A stretch of 64,000 nt of DNA from Pseudomonadales bacterium (GCA_022825925.1 JAJDVW010000022.1:186001-250000); one strand, 5' to 3'. Positions 1-13,900 are shown, counted from the stretch's first letter. The notes: a model not told the origin generated them from the sequence alone. Numbers and translations: made by a program.

Positions 1-1370
1 TCCTCGACGCGGCCCTCCGTCACGGTGGCGGCCACGGTGCCGGAAGCCAGGTGGGCATGAATGGGCTCGCCGGCGGCGAGGCCACCCGCGTCGTTCACCA
101 CGGCGCCCCAGCGCGTCCCGTCCGGGCGGGAGACGATCGCGTAACCACGATCCAGGGTCGCGAGGGGGCTGACGGCGTGCAGCGTGCGCACCGTTCCGCT
201 CAGCGCACGCCGGGCGATGTCCACCCGGCGGCGCGCCCCCGTGGCGAGCGCGTCGAGCCCGCGCCGCGTACGCTCCCGAGCGGCGTCGATGGCCAGTGCC
301 GGATTCGAGCGGTAGAGCAACCTGCGCGTCGCCGCGAGGCGCCCGCGGGGCGCGGCCACGCGCTCCGCCATGGCCCGGCCCAGGCGTTCGCGCAGGTCGT
401 CCGCGCGCTGCATCTGCTGTTCGAGGGCGCGCACCGGGTCTACCAGCCGCCCCGACGCGGCGCGCAGCCGGACGCGCTCGAGGCCGATGCGCTCCTGCAT
501 GCGGGCGGACAGCCGCGTCTCGGATCCGGCGAGCCGCCGGAGCAGGTCTTCACGCTCGGGGGCGATGAGTTCCGCCGCCGCGGAGGGCGTGGCGGCGCGC
601 CGGTCGGCAACGAGGTCGGCGATCGTGACATCGACCTCGTGGCCGACGGCCGAGACCACCGGGATCGCGCATGCCGCGATGCGGCGGGCGACGGCTTCCG
701 AGTTGAAGGCCGCGAGGTCTTCGAGGGAACCGCCGCCGCGGGTGAGCAGGAGCAGGTCCGGGCGCTCGGCGGTCCGTTGGGCCCGGTCGAGTGCGGCGAC
801 GATCTGTGACACCGCCTCGGGCCCCTGGACGGCGACCGGGAAGCAGGTTACTTCCACACACGGGAAGCGCCGCCGCAAGACCGCCAGCACGTCCTGGAGG
901 GCCGCCCCGGACAGGGAACTCACGACGCCGACGTGCCCAGGGAACGCCGGCAGCGGCCGCTTGCGCTCCGCGGCGAAGAGGCCTTCGCGCTCGAGCCGTC
1001 CGCGCAATCGGTCGAATGCGGCCCGCAGGGCGCCTTCGCCGGCGGGCTCGATGTGGTCGACGATGCCCTGGAACTCGCCGCGCCCCTCGTACAGCGAGAG
1101 ACGGCAGCGGACGAGGACGCGCATGCCGTCGCCGATGCGCGTCCGCACGAAGCGGTTGCGGCTCGCGAACATCACGCAACGCAACTGCGCCCGGGCGTCC
1201 GCGAGGCTGAAGTACCAGTGACCCGAAGCCGGACGGCGCAGGTTCGACACCTCGCCCTCCACCCAGACGACCGGGAAGGTCTCCTCGATCGCCAGGCGCG
1301 CGGCGGCGGTCAGTTCGCTGACCGCGTAGACGTGGCGTACGTTGGACGCTTCGAAAAGGTCCCCCGTCAT
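1..1370 (-). CDS. xseA: Exodeoxyribonuclease VII large subunit, 3' end cut by window edge
   Basis: Large catalytic subunit of exonuclease VII, which degrades single-stranded DNA to short oligonucleotides together with XseB. About 456 residues are visible; the frame is still open at base 1, so the C-terminus is missing. The N-terminal OB-fold is clear, with GEVSN at residues 39-43 and a conserved HWYFSL stretch after it. The catalytic core shows LTRGGGS near residue 212 and GHEVDVTIAD near residue 243, both family hallmarks. The start is the ATG at 1370, which gives the usual N-terminus beginning a few residues before YAVSEL. The next genes on the same strand are PhyH oxygenases, which are unrelated; related gammaproteobacteria often have guaB next to xseA. 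Confidence 0.95.
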   Translation of the reverse strand, partial: MTGDLFEASNVRHVYAVSELTAAARLAIEETFPVVWVEGEVSNLRRPASGHWYFSLADARAQLRCVMFASRNRFVRTRIGDGMRVLVRCRLSLYEGRGEFQGIVDHIEPAGEGALRAAFDRLRGRLEREGLFAAERKRPLPAFPGHVGVVSSLSGAALQDVLAVLRRRFPCVEVTCFPVAVQGPEAVSQIVAALDRAQRTAERPDLLLLTRGGGSLEDLAAFNSEAVARRIAACAIPVVSAVGHEVDVTIADLVADRRAATPSAAAELIAPEREDLLRRLAGSETRLSARMQERIGLERVRLRAASGRLVDPVRALEQQMQRADDLRERLGRAMAERVAAPRGRLAATRRLLYRSNPALAIDAARERTRRGLDALATGARRRVDIARRALSGTVRTLHAVSPLATLDRGYAIVSRPDGTRWGAVVNDAGGLAAGEPIHAHLASGTVAATVTEGRVE

Positions 1371-1397
1371 GCGGCCCGCCCGTCCGAGGGCCGGGCG

Positions 1398-2339
1398 TCA
1401 CGCATAGATGTTGTCGCCGACGCCGATCATGCGCCGGTTGCCCTTGAGGTTCCCGGGCGCGTCGGGGCCGTCACGGTCTGTGGGATAGGGGTGCCACAGG
1501 CCGAGCAGGTCCTCGAGTTCGGGGTACTTCTCGAGGAAGCCCCGGTTGTCGCCCTCGCGGATCACCTCGCTCCAGGTATGGATCGGCTGGAGATAGCTGC
1601 GTCCGTAGATGAAGGGCAGGGTGATGCGCATGCCTTCCGTGGTGCGGGGACGGGAGCCGTGCCACAGGCTGCCATGCCAGATGGCCAGCGAACCGGCTTT
1701 CCCGGAGAGGGAGACCGGCTGCACGGGCGCGCCTTCCTCCCACCACAGCGCCTCGTCGGGGCGGGGCATGCGACCCCAGCGATGGCTGCCGGGGACCAGC
1801 ACGGTCGGACCGTCCTCGGGCCCGTTGTAGTCGGTGAGGAGCCACGAGAGGTTGATGAGCTGCGCCCATTCCGGCAGCGGCGACGGCACGCCGTGGGTGT
1901 CGGTGTGCAGGCGCATGTAGCCGCCGGTGTCCTGGCGGTACTCGCCGCCGTCGCGCGTCTTGACGATCGCGGGCGTGCCCTGCAGGACGACGTTGCGCCC
2001 GCACATGAAGCGGGCGATGCACATGGCGACCGGGTGCAGGGCCGCCTCGATGAACGCCTCGTCCTCGAGCAGCCAGCACCAGGTCTTCCGCCGACCGCCC
2101 CAGTTCTCCGAGTACGTCCTCCAGTCCTCGGGGACTTCGAGGTCGTGCCGCTCCGCCAGCACGCGCAGGATCGCCTCGCGCAGGCGCTCGATCAGGTCGG
2201 GGCTGCCGACCCGTTCCGGCGGCACGATGGTGACGCCGTAGGCATGCATTTCCAGCAGGTGCCGCTCGATGCCGAGCCGCCGCGCCTCCTGGCGGGTGGC
2301 GTCGGCGTCGGGGACGCTGCCGAGTGCGGGAATGTCCAT
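1398..2339 (-). CDS. Phytanoyl-CoA dioxygenase (PhyH) family oxygenase 1
   Basis: A 313-residue Fe(II)/2-oxoglutarate-dependent oxygenase of the PhyH family, predicted cytoplasmic; substrate unknown. The HxD iron motif is His145-Thr-Asp147 (HTDTHG), the distal iron His is about 227 in LWHGS, and Arg238 in MRITLPF is placed to bind 2-oxoglutarate. GSHRWGR (184-190) is the usual family loop. It is a paralogue of the next gene at 2380-3267: both share a DIPALG/DLPALG start, a SWLLTDY segment and a GPTVLVPGS segment. They lie in the same orientation 40 bases apart and are probably co-transcribed. Members of this family hydroxylate CoA thioesters, ectoine or natural products, so no function should be transferred by name. 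Confidence 0.9.
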   Translation of the reverse strand: MDIPALGSVPDADATRQEARRLGIERHLLEMHAYGVTIVPPERVGSPDLIERLREAILRVLAERHDLEVPEDWRTYSENWGGRRKTWCWLLEDEAFIEAALHPVAMCIARFMCGRNVVLQGTPAIVKTRDGGEYRQDTGGYMRLHTDTHGVPSPLPEWAQLINLSWLLTDYNGPEDGPTVLVPGSHRWGRMPRPDEALWWEEGAPVQPVSLSGKAGSLAIWHGSLWHGSRPRTTEGMRITLPFIYGRSYLQPIHTWSEVIREGDNRGFLEKYPELEDLLGLWHPYPTDRDGPDAPGNLKGNRRMIGVGDNIYA

Positions 2340-2379
2340 GGTGCCTCTTCCGTTGTCCGTTGCCGGCCCGGCGCGCGGG

Positions 2380-3267
2380 TCAGGCGTACTGGTCGCGGCC
2401 CGCCTGGATGGTCGGGTCGACGTGGTGTGGGCGCGTGACTTCTTCCTGGTAGGGATAGATGCGCTCGTAGCCGAGCAGCTTCGGCAGGCCCGGCCAGCGC
2501 TCGAGCTGCTCCGGCGAGATCTCCTTGACCCGCTCGACCGGGCGCATGAACACGCGCTGGTAGACGTGCACGAGGGTGATGCGCGCGCCGGGCTTCGTGC
2601 GCCGCACCGAGCCGTGCCACATGGAACCGTTCCACGCGGCCAGCGAACCGGCGGCCCCCTCGAGCGGGACGGGCTTGATGTACTCGTGCTCGGTGGTGTG
2701 CGCCTGGCTCTCGCCGCCCCGCGGCATGCGTCCCCGCTGGCTGCCCGGCACGAGCACCGTCGGACCGTCCTCCCGGCTCAGGTAGTCGGTCAGCAGCCAG
2801 GAAAGGTTCGCGTACGTGGCGAAGCTCGGCCATGGCGGGGGCACGCCGTGGCTGTCGCTGTGCAGCGGCAGGTCGAACTCCTGCTCGCGGGTCTTGAGGA
2901 TGAAGGAGGCCCCGGCCAGGAACCCGCTCCTGCCGGTCAGGAACTGGGCGATGCACTGGAACGCCGGCTGGTGGACGGCCTCGAGGAAGGCGTCGTTCTC
3001 AAGCAACCATCCCCAGGCCTGGTACCGCTCGATCTTGCCGTCGTAGGTCCGCCAGTCTTCGATGTGGTGGCCGGTGCGGCGCTCGTAGACGTCGAGGATC
3101 GCCGCGCGCAGCCGCTCCGTCAGCGCCGGCGGCGCGAGCTTCTCCGGGGGCACGACGGTGAAGCCGTACATGGCGAGATCGAGCAGGTGCTCCTCGATGT
3201 CGAGCGCCCGGGCGCGCTGCATGAGGTCGTCGAGATCGGGGTTCGTTCCCAGTGCCGGCAGGTCCAC
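2380..3267 (-). CDS. Phytanoyl-CoA dioxygenase (PhyH) family oxygenase 2
   Basis: A 295-residue Fe(II)/2-oxoglutarate oxygenase and paralogue of the gene at 1398-2339, probably a tandem duplication that has diverged. Iron ligands are His136-Ser-Asp138 (LHSDSHG) and His218 in MWHGS, with the 2-oxoglutarate arginine at about 229 in ARITL. It is the first gene of a leftward pair and diverges from a third PhyH gene at 3490. The substrate cannot be told from sequence. The ATG at 3267 gives an N-terminus that aligns with the paralogue. Confidence 0.9.
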   Translation of the reverse strand: MDLPALGTNPDLDDLMQRARALDIEEHLLDLAMYGFTVVPPEKLAPPALTERLRAAILDVYERRTGHHIEDWRTYDGKIERYQAWGWLLENDAFLEAVHQPAFQCIAQFLTGRSGFLAGASFILKTREQEFDLPLHSDSHGVPPPWPSFATYANLSWLLTDYLSREDGPTVLVPGSQRGRMPRGGESQAHTTEHEYIKPVPLEGAAGSLAAWNGSMWHGSVRRTKPGARITLVHVYQRVFMRPVERVKEISPEQLERWPGLPKLLGYERIYPYQEEVTRPHHVDPTIQAGRDQYA

Positions 3268-3489
3268 CGTAGGTTGCCTCGTCCGTGCGGAAAGCGCGTG
3301 ATGGTAGGTGAGCTATCGCGAGCCTGCAACGGCGGGAGGCGACGGCGGGAGGCGAGTTCGGGACTGTGGTTCGGTCGAGTTTGGCGCTTTTGCGGGTGGT
3401 CCGTGCGCTCTGGCGACGGTTCCGCGGGTCCGGTACGAAGCGGCGGTTACAATGGGCGGCGTTCCCGCGAACCAACGGTGGAGACCGCG
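3268..3489. other. Divergent intergenic region between PhyH genes
   Basis: A 222-base region with no credible gene. It holds an imperfect 13-bp tandem repeat (GGCGGGAGGCGAC/G) at 3331-3356 and a -10-like TACAAT at 3449-3454 pointing to the rightward PhyH gene. No strong -35 is visible at the right distance. It should contain promoters for both the leftward and the rightward oxygenase genes. Confidence 0.5.
3331..3356. repeat. 13-bp tandem repeat, two copies
   Basis: GGCGGGAGGCGAC followed directly by GGCGGGAGGCGAG, in the divergent PhyH promoter region. Could be a regulator site or simple slippage. Confidence 0.6.
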
Positions 3490-4452
3490 ATGCCCAGTCC
3501 CGCAGCACATCGCCAGACGCGTTACGTGGCCGCGCCCGGGCTGCCGGAGCCCACGCCGCTGCCGCTTCCCGAGCCCACGGCGGACGTGGACCAGGCGAAG
3601 GCCGACCTGACGGAGTACGGCGTCTGCATCCTCACCGGCGTGCTGGAGGATCGCGAGGTCGAGGCGCTGCGGGACCGGCTGGAGCGCCAGGCGGCCGCGG
3701 AACGGGCGCTCGGCGACCGCTCGCCGTACCTCGGCGACCACAACAAGCAGCTCCTCTCCAACATGGTCAACAAGGGCCAGGAGTTCCTCGACCTGGTCGT
3801 GCGCCAGGAGGCCGACGAACTCGCCGGCTACCTGCTGGGCAAGAGCTTCCTGCTCTCGAGCATGACCGCGGGCGTGTTCCTCGGTCCGACGACGGAGCCG
3901 CAGCAACTGCACCGCGACCAGGGCCAGGTGCCGGCGACGGCCGACTTCGCGGCGTCCTGCAACCTGTTCTGGCTGCTCGATGACTTCACGCCGGAGCGGG
4001 GCAGCACGTGGCTCGTCCCGGGCAGCCACCGCTGGCCGGCCGAACACCTCATCAAGCCGCCGCCGCGGGAGCAGGCCGTGCAGATCACGGCCCCGGCGGG
4101 CAGCGTCTACTGCTGGGACGGGCGGGTCTGGCACAGCGCGGGCGCGAACCCCGTGGGGCATCCGCGCCGCCACGTCACCACCTTCTTCTGCCTGCCGTGG
4201 ACGCGGCAGCAGGAGAACTGGGGCGTCACCTGCCTGCAGGAAGTCCTCGACGAGGCGAGCCCGAAACTGCGTGCGCGGCTGGGGTTGCGTACCTACGGCA
4301 CGCTCGGGCTGATGAGCGGTACGCGTACGGACCGCGAGGCGGTGAGCCTTGGCAACTACGATGTCGTCATTCCGGACCACATCATCGGCGAGGACGGCGC
4401 GCTGCATCCCATGCGGCGCGTGAGCCGAGCCCCCATCGCCGGGGCGGACTGA
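3490..4452 (+). CDS. Phytanoyl-CoA dioxygenase (PhyH) family oxygenase 3
   Basis: A 320-residue Fe(II)/2-oxoglutarate oxygenase, more distant from the two leftward PhyH proteins. Iron ligands are His141-Arg-Asp143 (LHRDQGQ) and His215 (VWHSAG); Arg226/227 in HPRRHVTTFF is the likely 2-oxoglutarate anchor. PGSHRWP (178-184) is the family loop. The ATG at 3490 follows GGTGGAG, a fair ribosome-binding site. A much longer open frame continues upstream, but it is antisense to the neighbour and reads as GC-rich noise. Substrate unknown; clustering of three such genes suggests a shared pathway. Confidence 0.9.
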   Translation: MPSPAAHRQTRYVAAPGLPEPTPLPLPEPTADVDQAKADLTEYGVCILTGVLEDREVEALRDRLERQAAAERALGDRSPYLGDHNKQLLSNMVNKGQEFLDLVVRQEADELAGYLLGKSFLLSSMTAGVFLGPTTEPQQLHRDQGQVPATADFAASCNLFWLLDDFTPERGSTWLVPGSHRWPAEHLIKPPPREQAVQITAPAGSVYCWDGRVWHSAGANPVGHPRRHVTTFFCLPWTRQQENWGVTCLQEVLDEASPKLRARLGLRTYGTLGLMSGTRTDREAVSLGNYDVVIPDHIIGEDGALHPMRRVSRAPIAGAD

Positions 4453-4509
4453 CCCGCCCAAGGCGTGGCGACGGAGACACCCGGCTTGGCCCCTCGGCGG
4501 CCTGGTCAG

Positions 4510-4546
4510 TATAGTATGCCGTCATTTTTCATGTATTTTTGACGGC
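4510..4546 (+). promoter_or_regulatory. -10 box and inverted repeat upstream of the DUF4143 pseudogene
   Basis: An AT-rich island stands out from the surrounding GC-rich DNA. TATAGT at 4510-4515 resembles a sigma-70 -10 box. It is followed by an inverted repeat, GCCGTCA (4518-4524) and TGACGGC (4540-4546), separated by a T-rich 15-base spacer, ending 3 bases before the GTG start. The repeat could be an operator or a leader hairpin. Confidence 0.45.
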
Positions 4547-4549
4547 TAG

Positions 4550-5700
4550 GTGAGCAACTATCTCCGCCTGACGCAGCTTCCGTCGCGGAGCTTCTTCCTG
4601 TTCGGCATGCGGGGAGTGGGCAAGAGCACGTGGGTGCGCGGCGCCTTGCCCGACGCGACGACGGTGGACCTGCTGGACGAGGGGCTGTATCGCGACCTGC
4701 TGGCCGACCCGTCGCTGTTCGCGCAGTCGCTCGCGGAACTCGGACGGGGTGACTGGGCCGTTGTGGACGAGGTGCAGCGCCTCCCCGGACTGCTCAACGA
4801 GGTCCACCGGCTGATCGAGGGGCGCGGAGTGCGCCTCGCGCTACTCGGTTCCAGCGCGCGGAAGCTCAAGTTGGCGGGGACGAACCTGCTGGCGGGGCGG
4901 GCGCTACGCAAGACGATGTTCCCGCTCACGGCCGCGGAACTCGGCCCCGACTTCGACCTGGAGCGGGTGCTGCGGTTCGGGTCGATCCCGCTGGTGGGTC
5001 GCCGACGATCCGCGTGCGGTGCTCGTGGCCTATGCGGACCTGTACCTGCGCGAGGAGATCCGGGCCGAGGCGCTGGTGCGCAACCTCCCCGGGTTCGCGC
5101 GTTTCCTGCCGGTGGCGGCCCTGTTCAACGGTCAGGTGGTCAACGTCGCCGGTATCGCGCGGGACGCCGGGGTGGCGCGTACGACGGTCGAGGGGTATCT
5201 CGACATCCTGGTGGACACGTTGCTCGCACACCGTCTGCCCGCCTACCAGACGCGCACGCGAGTCCGGGAACGCCGGCAACCGAAACTCTACTGGATCGAT
5301 CCCGGCGTCGTCCGCGCCGTCAAGCGGCAGCTCGGCGAGGTGACCGCGGAAGAGCGCGGGCCGCTGTTCGAAAGCTGGGTCTGCACGATGCTCCGCGCCC
5401 ACGCGGAGACGGCGGAACTTTTTGACGAGTTGTCCTACTGGGCGTCTCACCAGTCGGGGGCCGAGGTCGATTTCGTGCTGCGGCGGGGGACGGAGCTTCT
5501 GGGGTGTTGAAGTCAAGGCGACGGCCCGCCATCACACGCGTCACCTCAAGGGCCTGCGAGCGCTCGACGGGCTCGAGGGCCTGACGCGCCGGATCCTCGT
5601 GTACGCGGGCGCCCGGTCGTTCCGGACCGAAGACGGCATTGACGTGTGGCCGGCGGGGCGTTTCGCGGAAGAGACGGCCGCCGGAACCCTCTGGCCGTGA
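4550..5700 (+). pseudogene. AAA ATPase with DUF4143 domain, two frameshifts
   Basis: An AAA_14/DUF4143-type ATPase broken into three reading frames. The first part (4550 to about 4994) begins with GTG and carries Walker A GMRGVGKST (residues 19-27) and Walker B AVVDEVQ (about 70-76). Near 4991-4997 the homologous reading moves by +1, resuming as WVADDPRAVLVAYADLYLREEI. A second +1 shift occurs at about 5502-5506 in a GGGGTG run, where the second frame hits a stop at 5508 and the third continues as GVEVKATARHH to the stop at 5700. Together the parts give about 383 residues, close to full length. This looks like a decayed gene; two assembly indels are the alternative. Such ATPases are often laterally mobile and of unknown cellular role. 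Confidence 0.85.
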
Positions 5701-7272
<1,572 letters not shown>

Positions 7273-7276
7273 CGCC

Positions 7277-8905
7277 GTGTCCCACAGACCCGCCGTCGCG
7301 GAAGGCCCGCCCGAGCGGGTGCCGACGGACGTGCCCGGGGCCGCGCCGGCGCGCGCGCATCGCGTGCTCGTCGTCGACTTCGGTTCGCAGTACACGCAGC
7401 TCATCGCGCGCCGCGTCCGCGAGGCCGGCGTCTACTGCGAGATTCACCCCTTCGACGTCCCGGACGGTTTCGTGGCCGAATTCGCGCCGCGCGGCATCAT
7501 CCTCTCCGGCGGTCCCGAGACCGTCACGGAAGGATCGACGCCGCGCATCCCCGACCAGGTGTTCGCGGCGGGGGTGCCGGTGCTCGGCATCTGCTATGGC
7601 ATGCACGCCATGGCGGCCCAGTTGGGGGGCGCCGTCGAGCCGTCCACGCATCGGGAGTTCGGCCACGCGGAGGTCGAGGCCGCGCCGCAGGACCGGCTCC
7701 TCGAGGGACTGACGGACGGCGGGCGCATGCCGGTCTGGATGAGCCACGGGGACAAGGTGACCGCCGTGCCCCCGGGGTTCGTGGTGACCGCGCATACGGA
7801 GAGCGCCCCGGTGGCCGCGATGACGGACCCGGCCCGGCGCCTGTTCGGCGTCCAGTTCCACCCGGAGGTCACCCACACCGCCCGCGGCGCCGATATCGTG
7901 CGGCGGTTCGCCCGGGACATCTGCGGCTGCGCGGGGTCGTGGACGCCCGGGCACATCGTCGAAGAGGCGGTCGCCAGCGTGCGTGCCCAGGTCGGCGACG
8001 GGCGCGTGGTGCTCGGGCTCTCGGGCGGCGTGGACTCGAGCGTGGCGGCGGCGCTCCTCTCGCGGGCGATCGGTGACCGCCTCACCTGCGTGTTCGTGGA
8101 CAACGGCCTGCTGCGCCTGCACGAACGCGAGGAGGTGGAGGCCGCCTTCACGCGGGGCGGCAACGCACTGGATGTCGACGTCGTGACGGAGGATGCGTCC
8201 GAGGAGTTCCTGGCGGCGCTCGCCGGGCACGACGATCCCGAGGCGAAGCGCAAGATCATCGGCGGGACGTTCATCGACGTCTTCCAGCGCGCCGCCGCGA
8301 GGCTCGAGGACGTGCGCTGGCTCGGCCAGGGCACGATCTACCCGGATGTGATCGAGTCGGCCGCCTCGAAGTACGGCAAGGCGCACGTCATCAAGTCGCA
8401 CCACAACGTGGGGGGACTGCCGGAGCGGATGCACCTGTCGCTCGTCGAGCCGCTGCGGGACCTGTTCAAGGACGAGGTGCGCAAGGTCGGCATGGCCCTC
8501 GGCCTGCCCAGGGAACTGGTGTACCGGCACCCGTTCCCGGGTCCCGGCCTCGCGGTGCGCGTCCTCGGCGAAGTGCGGCGCGAGTACCTCGATGTCCTGC
8601 GGCAGGCGGACGCCATCTTCCTCGACGAGCTGCGGCGGGCGGACTGGTACGACCGGGTGAGCCAGGCGTTCGCGGTCTACCTCCCCGTGGCGTCGGTAGG
8701 CGTCGTGGGCGACGCGCGGCGCTACGAGCACGTGATCGCGCTGCGGGCGGTCGAGACGACGGACTTCATGACCGCGCGCTGGGCGGAGCTTCCCTACGAT
8801 CTCCTGGGACGGGTCTCGAACCGCATCATGAACGAGATCGCCGGCGTCTCGCGGGTGGTCTACGACGTCTCGAGCAAGCCCCCGGCGACGATCGAGTGGG
8901 AGTAA
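7277..8905 (+). CDS. guaA: GMP synthase (glutamine-hydrolysing)
   Basis: A 542-residue GMP synthase that aminates XMP to GMP using glutamine and ATP. The class I glutaminase domain has its nucleophile Cys106 in GICYGMH and the His/Glu pair in FHPEVTHT. The ATP pyrophosphatase P-loop SGGVDSS is near residue 250. The protein ends with KPPATIEWE, the canonical C-terminus, so it is complete although the DNA immediately after its stop is a hydrolase remnant. The GTG start adds an N-terminal extension of about 30 residues before [12 protein letters not shown]; an internal start is possible but no better candidate is seen. Confidence 0.98.
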   Translation: MSHRPAVAEGPPERVPTDVPGAAPARAHRVLVVDFGSQYTQLIARRVREAGVYCEIHPFDVPDGFVAEFAPRGIILSGGPETVTEGSTPRIPDQVFAAGVPVLGICYGMHAMAAQLGGAVEPSTHREFGHAEVEAAPQDRLLEGLTDGGRMPVWMSHGDKVTAVPPGFVVTAHTESAPVAAMTDPARRLFGVQFHPEVTHTARGADIVRRFARDICGCAGSWTPGHIVEEAVASVRAQVGDGRVVLGLSGGVDSSVAAALLSRAIGDRLTCVFVDNGLLRLHEREEVEAAFTRGGNALDVDVVTEDASEEFLAALAGHDDPEAKRKIIGGTFIDVFQRAAARLEDVRWLGQGTIYPDVIESAASKYGKAHVIKSHHNVGGLPERMHLSLVEPLRDLFKDEVRKVGMALGLPRELVYRHPFPGPGLAVRVLGEVRREYLDVLRQADAIFLDELRRADWYDRVSQAFAVYLPVASVGVVGDARRYEHVIALRAVETTDFMTARWAELPYDLLGRVSNRIMNEIAGVSRVVYDVSSKPPATIEWE

Positions 8906-8910
8906 GACGC

Positions 8911-9062
8911 GACGCCTCCCGGATCGTCGAGGGGTCGGAACGGCTCCGCGCGCGAATCCCCGAGGCCGAAGCCGCCGTCATCGAAGGCGCGGGCCACTCG
9001 CCTCCGCAGGAGCGGCCGGAAGCGTACAACGCCGCCCTGCGCCGGTTTCTCGCCGGCCCGCC

Positions 9063-9066
<4 letters not shown>
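8911..9066 (+). pseudogene. 3' remnant of an alpha/beta-hydrolase gene
   Basis: From 8911 one frame reads as about 51 residues with the look of an alpha/beta-hydrolase C-terminus: a hydrophobic strand VIEGAG followed by HSPPQERPEAYNAALRRFL, where the His would be the catalytic-triad histidine. There is no start codon or N-terminal part; the upstream sequence is guaA in another frame. Its TGA overlaps the ATG of the next gene (ATGA), as in an operon. It is best explained by a deletion that fused the end of a hydrolase-MATE operon directly to guaA. Hydrolase assignment rests on pattern recognition only. Confidence 0.6.
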
Positions 9067-10955
<1,889 letters not shown>

Positions 10956-10961
10956 CGTTCC

Positions 10962-13900
10962 GTGCCCGCCGCCACCCCGAGAAGCTCCACGGTCCAGGTC
11001 CTGGCGGGTCCTCCGGCCTTCACCCCCGCCCGGCTAGCCAAACGCCTCGCGGCACTGCGCGCGGTCGACCCGGCGGTGGCCGGCGTGTACGCTGAGTTCG
11101 TCCACTTCCTCGATGTCGAAGGCGCGCTGGACGCCGACGAGGCGGAGGTCGTCGCGGCACTCCTCCGCTACGGTCCCCGGCACGACCTGGCGCCGCGCGT
11201 CGGGACGCGCGTGTGCACCGTGACGCCCCGGCCGGGCACCATCTCGCCGTGGTCCAGCAAGGCGACGGACATCTTCCGGCGCTGCGGTCTCGACGGCGTG
11301 CGCCGGGTCGAACGCGGCGTCCGCTGGTTCGTGGACGGTGGCGGCCATGCGGGGATCGCCGCCGTCCTGCACGACCGCATGACGGAGGTGGCCCGGGTCG
11401 AGGAACGCTTCGACGACGTCTTCGCCGAGGGACGGCCGCGACCGGTGGCGCGTACGGGGCGGAGCGAAGCGGCGCTGCGCGATGCGAACGGGCGCCTGGG
11501 ACTGGCCCTCTCGCCGGACGAGATCGTGTACCTGGCGGCGCAGTACGCGGACCTCGACCGGGAGCCGACGGACATCGAACTGATGATGTTCGCGCAGGCC
11601 AACTCGGAGCACTGCCGGCACAAGATCTTCAACGCCACCTGGGACGTGGACGGCGCCGCGTCGGAGCACACGCTGTTCGGCATGATCCGCAACACCTACC
11701 GGCGCATCAACGGGGCCGGGATCCTGTCGGCGTACTCGGACAACGCGGCCGTCATCGAGGGCGGACGGGCGAACCGCTTCTTTGCCGACGCCGGGAGCGA
11801 CGTCTACGGCGCCGTGCGCGAGCCGGTGCACGTCCTCATCAAGGTCGAGACCCACAACCATCCGACGGCCATCGCGCCGTATCCCGGCGCCGCGACGGGT
11901 TCGGGCGGGGAGATTCGCGACGAGGGCGCGGTCGGCCGGGGGTCCAAGCCGAAGGCCGGGCTCGCGGGGTTCACGACCTCGCACCTCAACGTGCCCGGAG
12001 ACCCGCAGCCGTGGGAGCTGCCCATCGGGAAGCCCGGGCGCATCGTGAGCGCGCTCGAGATCATGCTGGACGGGCCCATCGGCGCCGCGGCCTTCAACAA
12101 CGAGTACGGCCGGCCGGCGCTCGGGGGTTATTTCCGGACGTTCGAGGCTGCGGCCGACGGCGCCTCGGACCGTTACTGGGGCTACCACAAGCCCGTGATG
12201 ATCGCCGGGGGCGTCGGGAACGTCCGCGCGGAGCACGTCGAGGCGGCGGACGTTCCGGTCGGGGCGCGGCTCATCGTGCTCGGCGGGCCGGCGATGCTGA
12301 TCGGCCTCGGCGGCGGCGCCGCCTCGAGCATGGCGTCCGGGGAGAGCGACTCGGAACTCGACTTCGCGTCCGTGCAGCGGGACAACGCCGAGATGCAGCG
12401 GCGCTGCCAGGAGGTCATCGACCGCTGCTGGGCGCTGGGGGCGGCCAACCCGATCCGCCTGATTCACGACGTGGGCGCCGGGGGGCTCAGCAACGCCCTG
12501 CCCGAACTCGTTTCGGACGCGGGCCGGGGCGGGCGTTTCGATCTGCGGGACGTGCCGAGCGCGGACGGGGCCATGTCGCCGATGGAGATCTGGTGCAACG
12601 AGGCGCAGGAGCGCTACGTCATGGCGGTGGCGGACGCGGACCTGCCCCGCTTCCGGGCGATCTGCGAGCGCGAGCGTTGCCCCTACGCGGTCGTGGGCAC
12701 GGCCCAGGCCGAGTCGCGCCTGACCGTGACCGACCGCGACCTCGAGGACGTTCCCGTGGACCTGCCGCTGGCGACGCTGCTCGGCAAGCCCCCGGCGATG
12801 CACCGATCCTTCGCCCGTCGTCCGCGGGCCGCCGCCGCGCTCGATCTCGCAGGCGTCGCGCTCGCGGATGCGCTCGCGCGGGTGCTGCGGTTTCCCGCGG
12901 TCGCTTCCAAGAAATTCCTCGTCACGATCGGTGACCGCAGCATCACCGGGCTCGTGGCCCGGGACCAGATGGTCGGGCCGTTCCAGGTCCCGGTGGCCGA
13001 TGTCGCCGTCACCCTCGCCGACTACGACGGCTACTCCGGTGAGGCGATGGCGATGGGGGAGCGGTCCCCGCTCGCCGTGGTGGACCCGGCCGCCGCCGCG
13101 CGCATGGCGGTGGCCGAAGCGTTGACGAACCTGGCGGCAGCGCCCATCGAGGGCCTGTCGCGGGTGGTCCTGTCGGCCAACTGGATGGCGGCCGCGGGCT
13201 TCGGGGACGAGGACCAGGCGCTGCACGACGCGGTCGCGGCGGTGGGGCTCGAGCTGTGCCCGGCGCTCGGCATCGCGGTCCCCGTGGGCAAGGACAGCCT
13301 GTCGATGCGGACCCGCTGGAGCGCCGACGGGGCCGAACGCGAGGTCGTCTCGCCGGTGACGCTCAACGTCACCGCCTGCGCGCCCGTCGCGGACGCACGC
13401 GGGACGCTGACCCCGGTACTCGACGATGAGACCTACCCCGCGCTGGTGCTGGTCGAACCCCCGTTCGCGCGCCAGCACCGCCTCGGCGGCAGCGCGCTGG
13501 CCCAGTGCCTCGGGCAACTTGGGACGCCGGTCCCGGATGTCGACGATCCAGGCGGTCTCAAGGACCTCATCGACTTCGTGCAACGCGCGCGCCGCGAGTT
13601 CCGCGTGCTCGCCTACCACGACCGCTCCGACGGCGGGCTCATCGTGGCGCTGCTGGAGATGGCGTTTGCCGGACGGGTCGGGCTCGAGGTGACGGAAACG
13701 GACCTCGGCGCGCTCTTCGCGGAGGAGATCGGGGTCGTGCTGGCGGTCCCGAAGGCGCAACGCGACGCGCTCGCGTCGGCCGCGGCCGACGCCGGGCTGC
13801 ACGCCAGCCACGTCGCCTTGCCGCGCCATGACGACCGGGTGTTCATCGGGGGGTACGAGACGACGCGCGCCGCGCTCGAGCGGCTCTGGAGCGAGACCAG

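Noticed and set aside
2269-3489. Long upstream extension of the rightward PhyH gene
   Set aside because: It is antisense to the leftward PhyH gene; the ATG at 3490 with a ribosome-binding site and family alignment is the real start.
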